Assembly (NCBI RefSeq): GCF_025742995.1
Contig: NZ_JAOVQM010000001.1
Coordinates: 372,001 to 436,000, forward strand
DNA from: Paracholeplasma manati
GTDB taxonomy: Bacteria > Bacillota_I > Bacilli_A > Acholeplasmatales > UBA5453
Length of the DNA stretch: 64,000 bases
Reading direction: 5' to 3'
Position numbers and translations under genes: made by a program. Positions 20,459 to 29,139 of this stretch are shown one piece after another. The notes beneath the pieces were generated by a model. That model had not been told where the DNA came from, made no database searches, and saw only the letters and a program-made list of their open reading frames with translations. The number at the start of each line of letters is the position of its first letter. Positions within the stretch are counted from its first letter, which is position 1.

Positions 20459-21922
20459 ATGATAAAAAAGTTAGGACTATGGATTTTAATATTCAGTTTT
20501 TCCATCCTTTTGGTAGCGTGTAATAACACACCAACAGAGGAAGATGATGACTTGCCAAAAGACACCATCATGATTGATTATGCGAGCTTTGAAAATCAAG
20601 AAGTAGAAGCCCTATTGATTGCCGAATTCGAAAAATTAAACCCAAACATTAAAGTCCGCTTGAGATCAGACGTCTTAGAGATGAGCGGTGTTGCTGATAA
20701 TTTTACAGCATCACTCGTCTCGTTAGCCGCGATCGGCGATACACCGGATGTTTTTCAAGTCATCAAAATTGATCCACTCATCCAAAATCTACTCATGTAT
20801 GATTTCGCAGACCTATGGAATGCAGACCCCGACACAGCACGCGTACTCCCTGGCGCGGCGAGCGCTGGTGTGTATGGCGATGTTCGTTTGGGCATGAGCA
20901 ATGGACAAGTCATGCAAGGTATTTTCGTGAATAAAGACTTACTAGATGATAATAACTTTGATCTGGAAGACTATGGATTTGATTTCGCTAATGGCGAGAT
21001 TTGGAACTATGAACAAATGATTCAATTGGCTAGAGATTTCACCGCGAGAGCGAGAACCCGTTATAACAACAATTACTATTGGGGTATTGACGGTGACTGG
21101 AACAACCTTAACTTTTCTTGGACATTGCCAGCCATGGACAACATGGCTTGGGGGTTAAACTCATTCGATGGTACACGATTCCACTTTACAGATCAAATTT
21201 ACATTGATCACTACCAAAGAGAGATTTCATTATTCCAAGAAGGCATCAAAGTCGACATCAAGAAAAATCCAAGTGGTGCACAATTGGAATTTGGTTCAAC
21301 TTCACCTGATTTGTTCTTCTCAGAGGGTAGGGTATTGTTATACTCCAGTTATTCTTGGAATTTCGACATGATCAATCAAGTCAACCAAAATTTGATGTTT
21401 CTACCATTCCCGAAAGGCGTCACTGAAGGTGCTGAACAACGTCTACCATCAGCGATTGGTATTTTAGGGATTGCATCTGATACCAAATACCCACAAGAAG
21501 CCTATGAGCTTGCGAAGTTCATGTCATGGGGAGAAGAAGGTAATCTTGCAAGAATTAAAATTCATCAAGAATTAAATGAACACATCGGAAAATTCCCTGT
21601 GTCTGATTTTGATTCCGTCTGGAATGAAATCGAAATGATGTACATCGATTCCAGTAGTACATTTTATGTGGAAGGTTTTGACATGATTATGTATCCATTG
21701 TTGGAAAATCGTGAAGCTGTGATGGACTATGGAAAATGGTTAGCTGGGTTTAGTGAATTTAAAAACTGGTATACCTATGTTCAAACCGAATCCCGAAGAA
21801 CCGATGTGGCGAATGGGTTAATTCAGTTTGCGGATGTAGCGGCTGTTTGGCAAAACAAAGCCAATGAAATGGTGACTACAAAAGTTGAACTCTATAAGAA
21901 TTATCCAAATATACAAGAATAG
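20459..21922 (+). CDS. Solute-binding lipoprotein (family 1), transporter 2
   Basis: 487 residues. Signal peptide with lipobox LVAC. A family-1 fold follows (MIDYASFENQEVEALLIAEF near the N-terminus, TPDVFQV, DTKYPQEAYELAKFMSWG). I choose ATG 20459, which places GTGAG at proper distance and gives a standard signal peptide; GTG 20447 is an in-frame alternative that overlaps the previous stop. As last gene of the operon it should serve the permeases at 15404 and 16294. Confidence 0.85.
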   Translation: MIKKLGLWILIFSFSILLVACNNTPTEEDDDLPKDTIMIDYASFENQEVEALLIAEFEKLNPNIKVRLRSDVLEMSGVADNFTASLVSLAAIGDTPDVFQVIKIDPLIQNLLMYDFADLWNADPDTARVLPGAASAGVYGDVRLGMSNGQVMQGIFVNKDLLDDNNFDLEDYGFDFANGEIWNYEQMIQLARDFTARARTRYNNNYYWGIDGDWNNLNFSWTLPAMDNMAWGLNSFDGTRFHFTDQIYIDHYQREISLFQEGIKVDIKKNPSGAQLEFGSTSPDLFFSEGRVLLYSSYSWNFDMINQVNQNLMFLPFPKGVTEGAEQRLPSAIGILGIASDTKYPQEAYELAKFMSWGEEGNLARIKIHQELNEHIGKFPVSDFDSVWNEIEMMYIDSSSTFYVEGFDMIMYPLLENREAVMDYGKWLAGFSEFKNWYTYVQTESRRTDVANGLIQFADVAAVWQNKANEMVTTKVELYKNYPNIQE

Positions 21923-21965
21923 CTTCCTCCCTATTTGTTTCTTAAAAGGTGACATATAGGTGAAT

Positions 21966-21998
21966 AAAACGAGATGGAAATCAAGCCATCTCGTTTTT
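21966..21998 (+). terminator. Terminator of the glycan operon
   Basis: A 12-bp perfect stem (AAAACGAGATGG with CCATCTCGTTTT), 8-nt loop, ending in a T-run. It closes the 20-kb operon. Confidence 0.9.
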
Positions 21999-22384
21999 GT
22001 ATTTCTTTTCAGGAATTATTCAAACCGAAATGTCTAATTATATATAAGAGTATCTAATGAATAAACAATCTTTTAAGGATGTAAGATTAACAAGCGTAAA
22101 ATCCTTTTAAGGTAAAAACAATTTTAAACATAACATGAGTTATGTCATCTAGTTTAATAACACTGAAGATTTAGACATGCCAGAATTAAATACAAAATCA
22201 TATGGTGATGTTTTCTTTCTTGACAGCTAATATGACTTAAAAAATCATCGATAATTACAATCCAAACGTATTGGAGAAATTACTATTTAGTTATTGCAAA
22301 TGTTACAAATACACTAGCCCAAAGGCCGCGCATAGTTTTATTTAAATTTGATGTATAAATCATGAGAAGCCAGGATGCTTTAGG
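21999..22384. other. Gene-poor spacer
   Basis: About 390 bp without a convincing gene. Short open stretches exist (ATG at 22057, 17 codons; a 23-codon open stretch ending near 22230), but none has a ribosome site or recognisable product. The inverted pieces TTAAGGAT and ATCCTTTTAA near 22072-22112 could form a weak hairpin. Possibly decayed sequence. Confidence 0.4.
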
Positions 22385-22390
22385 TATAAT
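22385..22390 (+). promoter_or_regulatory. -10 box for the DUF4250 gene
   Basis: Perfect TATAAT 37 bp ahead of the start codon; no matching -35 box is apparent. Confidence 0.45.
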
Positions 22391-22421
22391 ATCATTGAAT
22401 TGATGCATCAGGAGGGGACCT

Positions 22422-22610
22422 ATGAATTTATCCATGGCACCAGAACTATTAATCAGTATCCTCAATACCAAACTTCGTAATGATTACGCAACACTCTATG
22501 ATTTATGTGAAGATTTAGATGTGCACTTGAATGATCTTGAAGCCATCCTCCTTAAACACCACTATCACTACGATGAACAACAAAACCAAATCAAAAAAGG
22601 GTTGAAATAA
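22422..22610 (+). CDS. DUF4250 family small protein
   Basis: 62 residues, whole length matching the DUF4250 pattern: P-x-LL-S-x-x-NTKLR-DxY, then LYDLCEDLDV and a C-terminal YxYDxxxNQ. Function is unknown in the family. Strong ribosome site AGGAGGGG (22410-22417) four bases before ATG and a dedicated terminator show that it is a real single-gene unit. Confidence 0.85.
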   Translation: MNLSMAPELLISILNTKLRNDYATLYDLCEDLDVHLNDLEAILLKHHYHYDEQQNQIKKGLK

Positions 22611-22671
22611 CGACTCCTTCTATATTCAAGTGTAAATCTTACATATCCTATAGAAGCATAAGCCAGCACCA

Positions 22672-22698
22672 AACTCATCCACAACGGATGAGTTTTTT
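22672..22698 (+). terminator. Terminator of the DUF4250 gene
   Basis: 9-bp stem AACTCATCC/GGATGAGTT, loop ACAAC, followed by T-run. Confidence 0.88.
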
Positions 22699-22906
22699 CA
22701 TTTAAATGTTATTTTATAAAAAAAACGTAAAACACAGTTTTAAATGGATAAATGGCACGAAAACTTGGAAAATAAATCTTTAAAACGTGGATATTTAATG
22801 ATTAAAAACCAGATTTGATAAAAAAGGTCAAAATACCAACTATAAAATGAGATAAATGCTGTTTTCTTATCAAAAATATAAATCATCCAATCTAGTGATA
22901 ATACGT
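22699..22906. other. A+T-rich spacer before helicase gene
   Basis: No gene recognised. A perfect TATAAT at 22907-22912 at its right edge is the likely -10 of the helicase gene, without a clear -35. Confidence 0.4.
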
Positions 22907-22942
22907 TATAATTGAAGTAAACAAATCGATTGGAGTTTTTGT

Positions 22943-25612
22943 ATGAACTTAAACCATTTTCCATTTCAAGGGACATTTAGAACCTATCAACAACGGGTAT
23001 TAGACCAAGCATCCAACTATTTAGATGATGGTAAAATCCATATTGTTGCAGCACCGGGGTCAGGTAAAACCATTTTAGGATTAGAACTGATCACCAGACT
23101 CAATCAACCCACGTTGATTCTTTCACCATCGATTACCATCAAACATCAGTGGATGGAACGTTTTGTTAAGAACTTCTTAAACGATTCATCGCTAGAATCT
23201 GCTTATGTATCCGCGAATGTGTTTGATTTAAAACCCATCACATCGATTACATATCAGGCATTACACGCAGCGATGCATCGGATGGTCCTTGAAGAAAGCG
23301 ATGAAGTTGAATCTGAAACCGAACAAATCGACTTTTCGCAGTTTGACTTAATCAAACAGTGCCAAGCCTATGGCATCCAAACGATTTGTTTGGATGAAGC
23401 ACACCACTTAAGAAGTGAGTGGCACAAATCCCTCACCCAGTTCATCAAAGCCTTAGGAAGCGATATTAAAATCATCGCCTTGACGGCGACACCACCCTAT
23501 GATTCTAGTCCAAATGAATGGGATAAATACATCGAACTCTGTGGAGACATCGATGAAGAAATCTTCATCCCTGAACTCGTTCATCAAAATACCCTCGCTC
23601 CACATCAAGACTATATTTATTTCAACTATCCGAGCGAAACTGAAACAGAACTGATCTTAGACTATAGAAGACAGGCGATGGTTGTCTATCAAGCATTAAA
23701 ACAAGACCCTCAATATATCGAAGCGCTCAAAGAAATCTATCAAACCTATTCAAGTGATATAGAACGCATCTTAGAAAACCCAGATACATTTATCTCATTC
23801 TTATTGTTATTAGAAGATATTTCATTTCAAGTGCCCATCAAATTGATCAAAGACATCACCAATCAAAAACACTTACCTAAAATGACCGTCGAACGATTGG
23901 AACAAGGGTTATCATTTGTTTTAACACACCAAGATACTATGCCAAGTGTTCAATATATTAAACAATACTTTTCGAAACATAATCTGATTGAAAGAAATCA
24001 ATTGAGTTTATATTATAATGCGAAAATCATTAAGACCATTATTGGATCATCAGCGAAGTTAAACTCGATTCAAACGATTGTTAAAGAAGAATACCAATCG
24101 TTAGGCAACGCCTTACGCATGGTCATTCTCACTGACTTCATCAAGAAGGATCAACTCAATTTAATCCATACAGATGAACCCTTATCAACGATTGGTACTA
24201 CCACCTTATTTGAAGCGGTAAGAAGGGTTCTACCAAAGCACCCTAAAATCGCTTTATTATCAGGTAGTCTGGTCATCTTACCAATGTCTATTTTATCGGT
24301 GATTGCCAATCATCTTGATTGGGATTCCTCGACATATTCAACATCACCGATTTCAACGGAATTTATGACAGTAACATTCACAGGGTCTAATAAACACAAA
24401 GTCAAACTCATCACTGCTTTGTTTGAATTAGGTGAAATTGAAATCATCATCGGTACGGCTTCCTTACTCGGTGAAGGCTGGGATTCACCCGCCGTCAATA
24501 GCCTCATTCTCGCTTCTTATGTAGGCTCGTTCATGCTATCCAATCAAATGAGGGGTAGAGCCATCCGTATTGACCCAAAACAACCCAATAAAGTATCGAA
24601 TATTTGGCATTTGGTCTCGATTGAACCCAGTGCCAAAGAAAGCGACATCGAACAAGAATATCTTGCATCTTATGATATTGGTATACACAAAGACATCATC
24701 CATTCAGCTGACTATGAAACACTCAAAAAACGGTTTGATTGTTTCATGGGTCCAGCCTATCATAACGCAACCATTGAAAGTGGTATAGAACGTATCGACA
24801 TCATCAAACCCCCATTTCACCCTAAGAAGTTTGACCACATCAATCAAGAGATGATTCAGTTATCTAAAGACCGTGCATCGGTGAGAACTGCGTGGCAAAG
24901 TACGATTGAGCAATACGATGATTATGGCATTTTCGAACGGGTTGAAGTTGAAAAAACAACCCTACCACGCAGTGCATCCTTTTACCATTATGCAAGAGAA
25001 GTCTTGTTAGGTATATTATTCATATTCGCGAATGTCTTGTTTAGAGTGAATGTTCAAGCACCCGACTTAAGGGCTGCAATCATCATCTCGATCTATCTAA
25101 TCGTGTTATCTGGATTATCTTATAGTACTATTATTCTACTAAAATACATCTCTCCGATGAACTACATCAAGTGGATTGGGGTTGCGATTCTAAATACCTT
25201 TAAAGACCATCAAATGATTGAGTCCCGTTTATCCAAAGTACGGGTACAATACGATGATTTTAAAATCAATACTCTCATTGAGTTATCCAACGCGAATGTG
25301 CATGATCAACATGTATTCACGAACGCGATGAAAGAAGTCTTATCACCAATGGATAACCCAAGGTACATCATCGTTCAAAAAGGATTATTTGGATTAAACC
25401 ACCGGGTGAGCTTTAACGCACCAGCGTCGATATCGAATACGGAGGTTGCGAGAATTTTGGAAAATCATTTATCGAAAGTCTTAGATAAGTATGTACTGAT
25501 ATACACCAGAAGTGTGGAAGGTAGAAAGCATCTGCTAAAGGCGAAAGCGAAGTCATTCATTAATAAGAATGATCGAAAGATTCGAAAAGCTCGAGCCCTC
25601 AATCGATATTAA
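22943..25612 (+). CDS. SF2 DEAD/DEAH-type helicase with C-terminal membrane helices
   Basis: 889 residues. Helicase motifs are complete: Walker A APGSGKT (37-43), DEAH (151-154), motif III ALTATPP (179-185), a motif V-like GEGWDSP, and motif VI QMRGRAIR (about 535-541). After the helicase core comes a region with two strongly hydrophobic helices (about 686-703 and 712-735), then a basic C-terminal domain. Membrane attachment is unusual for this superfamily. The gene stands alone between the DUF4250 unit and a convergent ABC operon. Role unknown: DNA or RNA remodelling at the membrane or a defence function are both possible. Confidence 0.82.
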   Translation: MNLNHFPFQGTFRTYQQRVLDQASNYLDDGKIHIVAAPGSGKTILGLELITRLNQPTLILSPSITIKHQWMERFVKNFLNDSSLESAYVSANVFDLKPITSITYQALHAAMHRMVLEESDEVESETEQIDFSQFDLIKQCQAYGIQTICLDEAHHLRSEWHKSLTQFIKALGSDIKIIALTATPPYDSSPNEWDKYIELCGDIDEEIFIPELVHQNTLAPHQDYIYFNYPSETETELILDYRRQAMVVYQALKQDPQYIEALKEIYQTYSSDIERILENPDTFISFLLLLEDISFQVPIKLIKDITNQKHLPKMTVERLEQGLSFVLTHQDTMPSVQYIKQYFSKHNLIERNQLSLYYNAKIIKTIIGSSAKLNSIQTIVKEEYQSLGNALRMVILTDFIKKDQLNLIHTDEPLSTIGTTTLFEAVRRVLPKHPKIALLSGSLVILPMSILSVIANHLDWDSSTYSTSPISTEFMTVTFTGSNKHKVKLITALFELGEIEIIIGTASLLGEGWDSPAVNSLILASYVGSFMLSNQMRGRAIRIDPKQPNKVSNIWHLVSIEPSAKESDIEQEYLASYDIGIHKDIIHSADYETLKKRFDCFMGPAYHNATIESGIERIDIIKPPFHPKKFDHINQEMIQLSKDRASVRTAWQSTIEQYDDYGIFERVEVEKTTLPRSASFYHYAREVLLGILFIFANVLFRVNVQAPDLRAAIIISIYLIVLSGLSYSTIILLKYISPMNYIKWIGVAILNTFKDHQMIESRLSKVRVQYDDFKINTLIELSNANVHDQHVFTNAMKEVLSPMDNPRYIIVQKGLFGLNHRVSFNAPASISNTEVARILENHLSKVLDKYVLIYTRSVEGRKHLLKAKAKSFINKNDRKIRKARALNRY

Positions 25613-25643
25613 AAAATCCCGTGAAGGCTGACTTCACGGGATT
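25611..25643 (-). terminator. Terminator between convergent helicase and ABC operon
   Basis: 12-bp stem AATCCCGTGAAG/CTTCACGGGATT (25615-25626, 25632-25643). The six As on the left give a T-run on the minus strand, so it mainly serves the ABC operon. Confidence 0.85.
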
Positions 25644-25647
25644 ATTG

Positions 25648-26352
25648 TTATTTGACTTTGTCCATAAAGGTTTTGAGTTCAATGGTTTTTGGTTCATCCA
25701 ATATCGAAGGCAGTCCATGTTCATGAATCTGACCATCGTGCATAAAGATGACATAATCTGCGAATTCGCGTACAAAACTCAAGACATGGGTAACAAACAC
25801 GAAGGATTTACCCAAAGACTTCAGGTTCTTAATGGCCTCTAAGACTTCATAGGTTAAAATCGGGTCTAAAGACGCTGTAGGCTCATCTAAGAAGATGATA
25901 TTTGGGTCAATCGACAACGCTCTCGCAATCGATGCGCGCTGGGCTTGACCACCCGATACGTTCTTTGGGAGTTTATCCATTTGGGTTTCTAAGTGGAGTA
26001 AGGTTAAATACCCTCTCGCAATCTTTTCCGCCTCCTCGGGTGATTTACCTCTGGTTTTTTCGAGAATCAACGTGATGTTTCTTTTCAGTGTTAAATGTGG
26101 GAATAGGTTGTGGTTTTGAAAGACAAATCCCACATGTCGTTTATAGTCTTCACTATCGACAGATAAATCGTCAATACGGATTCGACCTGTGGTGGGCTTT
26201 TCCAAACCAGACATCAGTCGTATGAGGGTAGATTTTCCTGAACCAGATACCCCGATGATGGCGACTGAATGGTACCCATCGAGTTGAAAATCGATGTCAT
26301 GTAAGATATCGATATCATACGCATGGGTGATGTGTTCGAGTGCTATTTTCAT
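25648..26352 (-). CDS. Amino-acid ABC transporter ATP-binding protein
   Basis: 234 residues, GlnQ/HisP type. Walker A GVSGSGKST, Q-loop in FVFQNHNLFPHLT, signature NVSGGQAQRASIARAL, Walker B IIFLDEPTASLDP, H-loop THV. Start is ATG 26352, overlapping the permease stop as ATGA and preceded by GGAAAGGCGG; this gives the usual family length. Powers uptake with the permease and lipoprotein encoded just upstream. Confidence 0.92.
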   Translation of the reverse strand: MKIALEHITHAYDIDILHDIDFQLDGYHSVAIIGVSGSGKSTLIRLMSGLEKPTTGRIRIDDLSVDSEDYKRHVGFVFQNHNLFPHLTLKRNITLILEKTRGKSPEEAEKIARGYLTLLHLETQMDKLPKNVSGGQAQRASIARALSIDPNIIFLDEPTASLDPILTYEVLEAIKNLKSLGKSFVFVTHVLSFVREFADYVIFMHDGQIHEHGLPSILDEPKTIELKTFMDKVK

Positions 26353-27086
26353 AGTGTGAACCGCCTTTCCACATATTTGGTCAACTGTGATAGCGGGATG
26401 GTTAATAATAGGTACAACCCCCACATCAACAAATACCCCTCTACGAACGCGAACGTTCGAGATTGAGCCACATTAATGACATAATAAAGCTCTGCGAAGC
26501 TGAGTAAGTTGAGCAGTGCGCTCCCTTTGATGATCATCGAGAAGTTGTTCATCAATGTCGGCATTAATAGTCTAGTCACTTGTGGGATGATGATATAACG
26601 ATACCGTTGATAGGGTGTGAATAAAAATAGATCCATCGCTAAAAATTGTTCTTTCGATATGGATGCGAAAGCGGACTTATAGACATTCTTCATGTAGGGT
26701 GACATGTATACCACCAACGCGATGATCCCAAACAAATCTCTTCGATAAGAGTTGAATGCTGGACCAATTAAGAACGCCATAATGATGATCAATACCAATA
26801 AAGGTGTTCCATAGATGATTTCAGTGAATACATCCACCAAAGCATTGAAATACTTAATCTTAGACACCTGTAAGATGTACAAAACAAACCCTAAAATCAT
26901 TGAACCAATCAAGGCGATGATCGATACCCAGATGGTATTGAATATCCCTTCAATAATCAAAGATCGATAAGGCACAAACGCGTCAAAAGCAAACTGACTG
27001 GTTTGACGGAATATAACAAATAAGACAAAGGCGAGAATGGTTAAGATGGCGAATCCATAAGCAATGAAGGATTTAAACTTATTCAT
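26349..27086 (-). CDS. Amino-acid ABC transporter permease
   Basis: About 245 residues, polar-amino-acid (HisM) type, with several membrane helices and a conserved cytoplasmic loop (QFLAMDLFLFTPYQRYRYIIIPQ). ATG 27086 overlaps the end of the binding-protein gene. TTG at 27101 is an alternative start with an AGGA site about 10 bp upstream. Neither is decisive. Confidence 0.88.
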   Translation of the reverse strand: MNKFKSFIAYGFAILTILAFVLFVIFRQTSQFAFDAFVPYRSLIIEGIFNTIWVSIIALIGSMILGFVLYILQVSKIKYFNALVDVFTEIIYGTPLLVLIIIMAFLIGPAFNSYRRDLFGIIALVVYMSPYMKNVYKSAFASISKEQFLAMDLFLFTPYQRYRYIIIPQVTRLLMPTLMNNFSMIIKGSALLNLLSFAELYYVINVAQSRTFAFVEGYLLMWGLYLLLTIPLSQLTKYVERRFTL

Positions 27087-27891
27087 TGATGTAGAATTCA
27101 AGGCCGTAACGTCCTAGCTTTTCTAACAATATTGCATCCCATTTTTCGCTCAATATCGCATATAAACCACCTTCATCATTGAAGGTTTCGATGAAACGGT
27201 TCGCATCTGCTAACAATTCAGTATTACCTTTTTTAACGGCCATACCAATCGGTGAGGATACAAATGCATCCCAAACGACTATGGTGGTCGATTGGTTGGC
27301 TTTATAACCATCCAAGACAGGGTTCGCACTCATCAATAAGATGTCAGCAGTGCCTTGTGCAACTGACGCAACAGCAGTACTCAAATCGGTGGCTTCAATG
27401 ACGTCTTTACCATAAGAAGCAGGGATGGTCGCGGATACTTGAGAAGCAATACCAATGTATTTCGCCCCTGTAACTGCAAGCAATTGTTCCACGGTGGAAT
27501 CTTCCGTTAAACCATTGGTGGTTGCGAAAGATTTATTCAATAGAGATATGATTTTAAAGTAGAAGTAAGGGTTCGTGAAATCGACCGATTGTTTACGTTC
27601 TTCAGTGATGCTCATCGAAGCGATGATGATGTCGATATCACCCGCATTAAGTGCAGGGATTAAAGAAGCGAAGTTGGTGTTGACGATTTCAACGTCACGA
27701 CCAATGAAATCACCAAATGCTTTCGCAACATCGACGCTGATCCCCTCAGGGTCATTCATTGTTGTTACAGTTTCAAAGGGTGGATATCTTAAGTCCATGC
27801 CGACGCGTAGTGGTCGATCGGATGATAAACCGCAGGCACTCAAAATAAATAATGAAGTTAATAAAAATACGAACAAGCTCAATTTTTTCAT
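27079..27891 (-). CDS. Amino-acid-binding lipoprotein of ABC transporter
   Basis: 270 residues, SBP_bac_3 family. Lipobox LSAC (Cys 20), then the typical LRVGMDLRYPPFE opening, and DIDIIIASMSITEERKQSVDFTNPYF. First gene of a three-gene operon (binding protein, permease, ATPase). Ribosome site AGAGAGGA about 10 bp before the start. Ligand is probably a polar or charged amino acid; specificity cannot be read. Confidence 0.9.
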   Translation of the reverse strand: MKKLSLFVFLLTSLFILSACGLSSDRPLRVGMDLRYPPFETVTTMNDPEGISVDVAKAFGDFIGRDVEIVNTNFASLIPALNAGDIDIIIASMSITEERKQSVDFTNPYFYFKIISLLNKSFATTNGLTEDSTVEQLLAVTGAKYIGIASQVSATIPASYGKDVIEATDLSTAVASVAQGTADILLMSANPVLDGYKANQSTTIVVWDAFVSSPIGMAVKKGNTELLADANRFIETFNDEGGLYAILSEKWDAILLEKLGRYGLEFYINE

Positions 27892-27975
27892 GTGAATATA
27901 GTCCTCTCTTGTTTTTACTCATTTTATCACACATTGTTTATAATCCTAATTATAATGCACATAAGCGCATTCGTT

Positions 27976-28002
27976 TTTACAATTGATTTTCAATGGTATA
28001 CT
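27976..28002 (+). promoter_or_regulatory. Probable promoter of the ADP-ribosylglycohydrolase-like gene
   Basis: TATACT (27997-28002) with TTTACA (27976-27981) at a short 15-bp spacing. It lies in the divergent region shared with the amino-acid ABC operon. Confidence 0.4.
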
Positions 28003-28026
28003 TTAGATACAAAGGAGTTGTTGTCT

Positions 28027-28893
28027 ATGAAAAAGTACATTCAACCAGCACTCGCCGCTAACGCTGCGACCTTAGGTGTGCACTGGATTTATGACCATCA
28101 GTGGTTAAAAGAACAAGCCAAAACCCAATCTTTATTATTTAAAGTACAATCCAAATCCGATTACGAACAAGCAAACCCATCCTATTTTGCCTACCCTAAT
28201 AGTCATTTAGGTGATGTTACCGTTCAAGGTGAAATGATTTTATGGTTATATCAAGCCATGAAACAAAACCCATCATTTACGGTGAATGATTATAGTCAAT
28301 TGGTTTTTAATCACTTTAAACCAGGTGGCGACTATCGTGGCTATGTGGAATCCTATGCGAAAAAACACGTGGTTTCGATGTTATCGAAAGAACTTAACTT
28401 GACAGTACAACCCTACTCACTCAATGATGATCATTTGGTTGGTTTTGTACCTTATATCGTTTGTAAAGAACTGGGATTATCCAATGAAAAGGCGTTTGAA
28501 CTGACGCAGCTTTATTCAAATGACCGTGCTTACTATGATTTCTTTAAACTCTTTGACCACATACTAGATAACCGTCATTTAGGGCTAAAACAAGCCGTAG
28601 AATCATCGCTAACATTGTCACCTGCTTTGTATCAAGAAGCCTTAGAACAAGCCTTCTTGATGACGGATACGGAACGTTTTATTGAAACCTATGCAGGTAG
28701 AGCTTGTGCCATCCGAATGAGTATTCCAGTAGTCATTCATTTGTTGTCTCACTATGAAAACTTCGATGAGGCCATTCAAGCCAACATATCAATTGGTGGT
28801 GCCATCGCAGACCGTGCGATGTTATTGGGGATGATTTATCACCAAGTTGAACCACTCAAAGCCATTTATTTGGACAAAGTACCCGTTAAATAG
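28027..28893 (+). CDS. ADP-ribosylglycohydrolase-like protein
   Basis: 288 residues from ATG 28027, which has AAAGGAG (28011-28017) upstream. The N-terminus (QPALAANAATLGVHWIYDHQWL) and the C-terminal helix with SIGGAIADRAMLLGMI resemble the ADP-ribosylglycohydrolase (PF03747) helical fold. The usual metal-binding GDxDS/GGDTDT motifs are not evident: the C-terminal GG is followed by AIADRA. So it may be a diverged or non-catalytic member. Single-gene unit. Confidence 0.6.
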   Translation: MKKYIQPALAANAATLGVHWIYDHQWLKEQAKTQSLLFKVQSKSDYEQANPSYFAYPNSHLGDVTVQGEMILWLYQAMKQNPSFTVNDYSQLVFNHFKPGGDYRGYVESYAKKHVVSMLSKELNLTVQPYSLNDDHLVGFVPYIVCKELGLSNEKAFELTQLYSNDRAYYDFFKLFDHILDNRHLGLKQAVESSLTLSPALYQEALEQAFLMTDTERFIETYAGRACAIRMSIPVVIHLLSHYENFDEAIQANISIGGAIADRAMLLGMIYHQVEPLKAIYLDKVPVK

Positions 28894-28956
28894 CTTAAGC
28901 TAACTTAGAATTGTGATTTTTTTCTTATAATGGAAAAAAGTCACCAATTTGACTGC

Positions 28957-28984
28957 TTGAACTCGCTTCAAAGTGTAGTATAAT
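28957..28984 (+). promoter_or_regulatory. Promoter of candidate small RNA
   Basis: TTGAAC (28957-28962), 16-bp spacer, perfect TATAAT (28979-28984). Predicted start near 28991. Confidence 0.7.
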
Positions 28985-28990
28985 GTAAAA

Positions 28991-29062
28991 GGTTGAGCAG
29001 TATCGGGGAAACTGCTTACTCACTGTTAAGGGGTTATGCGAAAGCGTAACCCCTTATGTTTT
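28991..29062 (+). ncRNA. Candidate small structured RNA or leader
   Basis: About 72 nt from a strong promoter to a terminator. A first hairpin AGCAGT/ACTGCT (28996-29001, 29011-29016) has the loop ATCGGGGAA. A second hairpin of 13 bp (TAAGGGGTTATGC with GCGTAACCCCTTA) is closed by a GNRA-type GAAA tetraloop and followed by TGTTTT, a probable terminator. No RNA family is recognised. A separate -10 lies between it and the DUF2130 gene, so it may be an independent RNA. Confidence 0.55.
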
Positions 29063-29139
29063 ATACATAACTAGATGAGATGATGACGTAAAAATGGTGT
29101 ATAATAAAGTTAGTATAAATATTAAGGGAGGTCTATCTT

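Noticed and set aside
22057-22230. Short open stretches in the spacer after the glycan operon
   Set aside because: No ribosome site, no recognisable product, and interrupted by stops; could be decay but cannot be supported as a pseudogene.
28994-29050. Possible 18-codon leader peptide from TTG inside the candidate small RNA
   Set aside because: The purine-rich stretch is only one base from the TTG, and the peptide has no regulatory codon runs.
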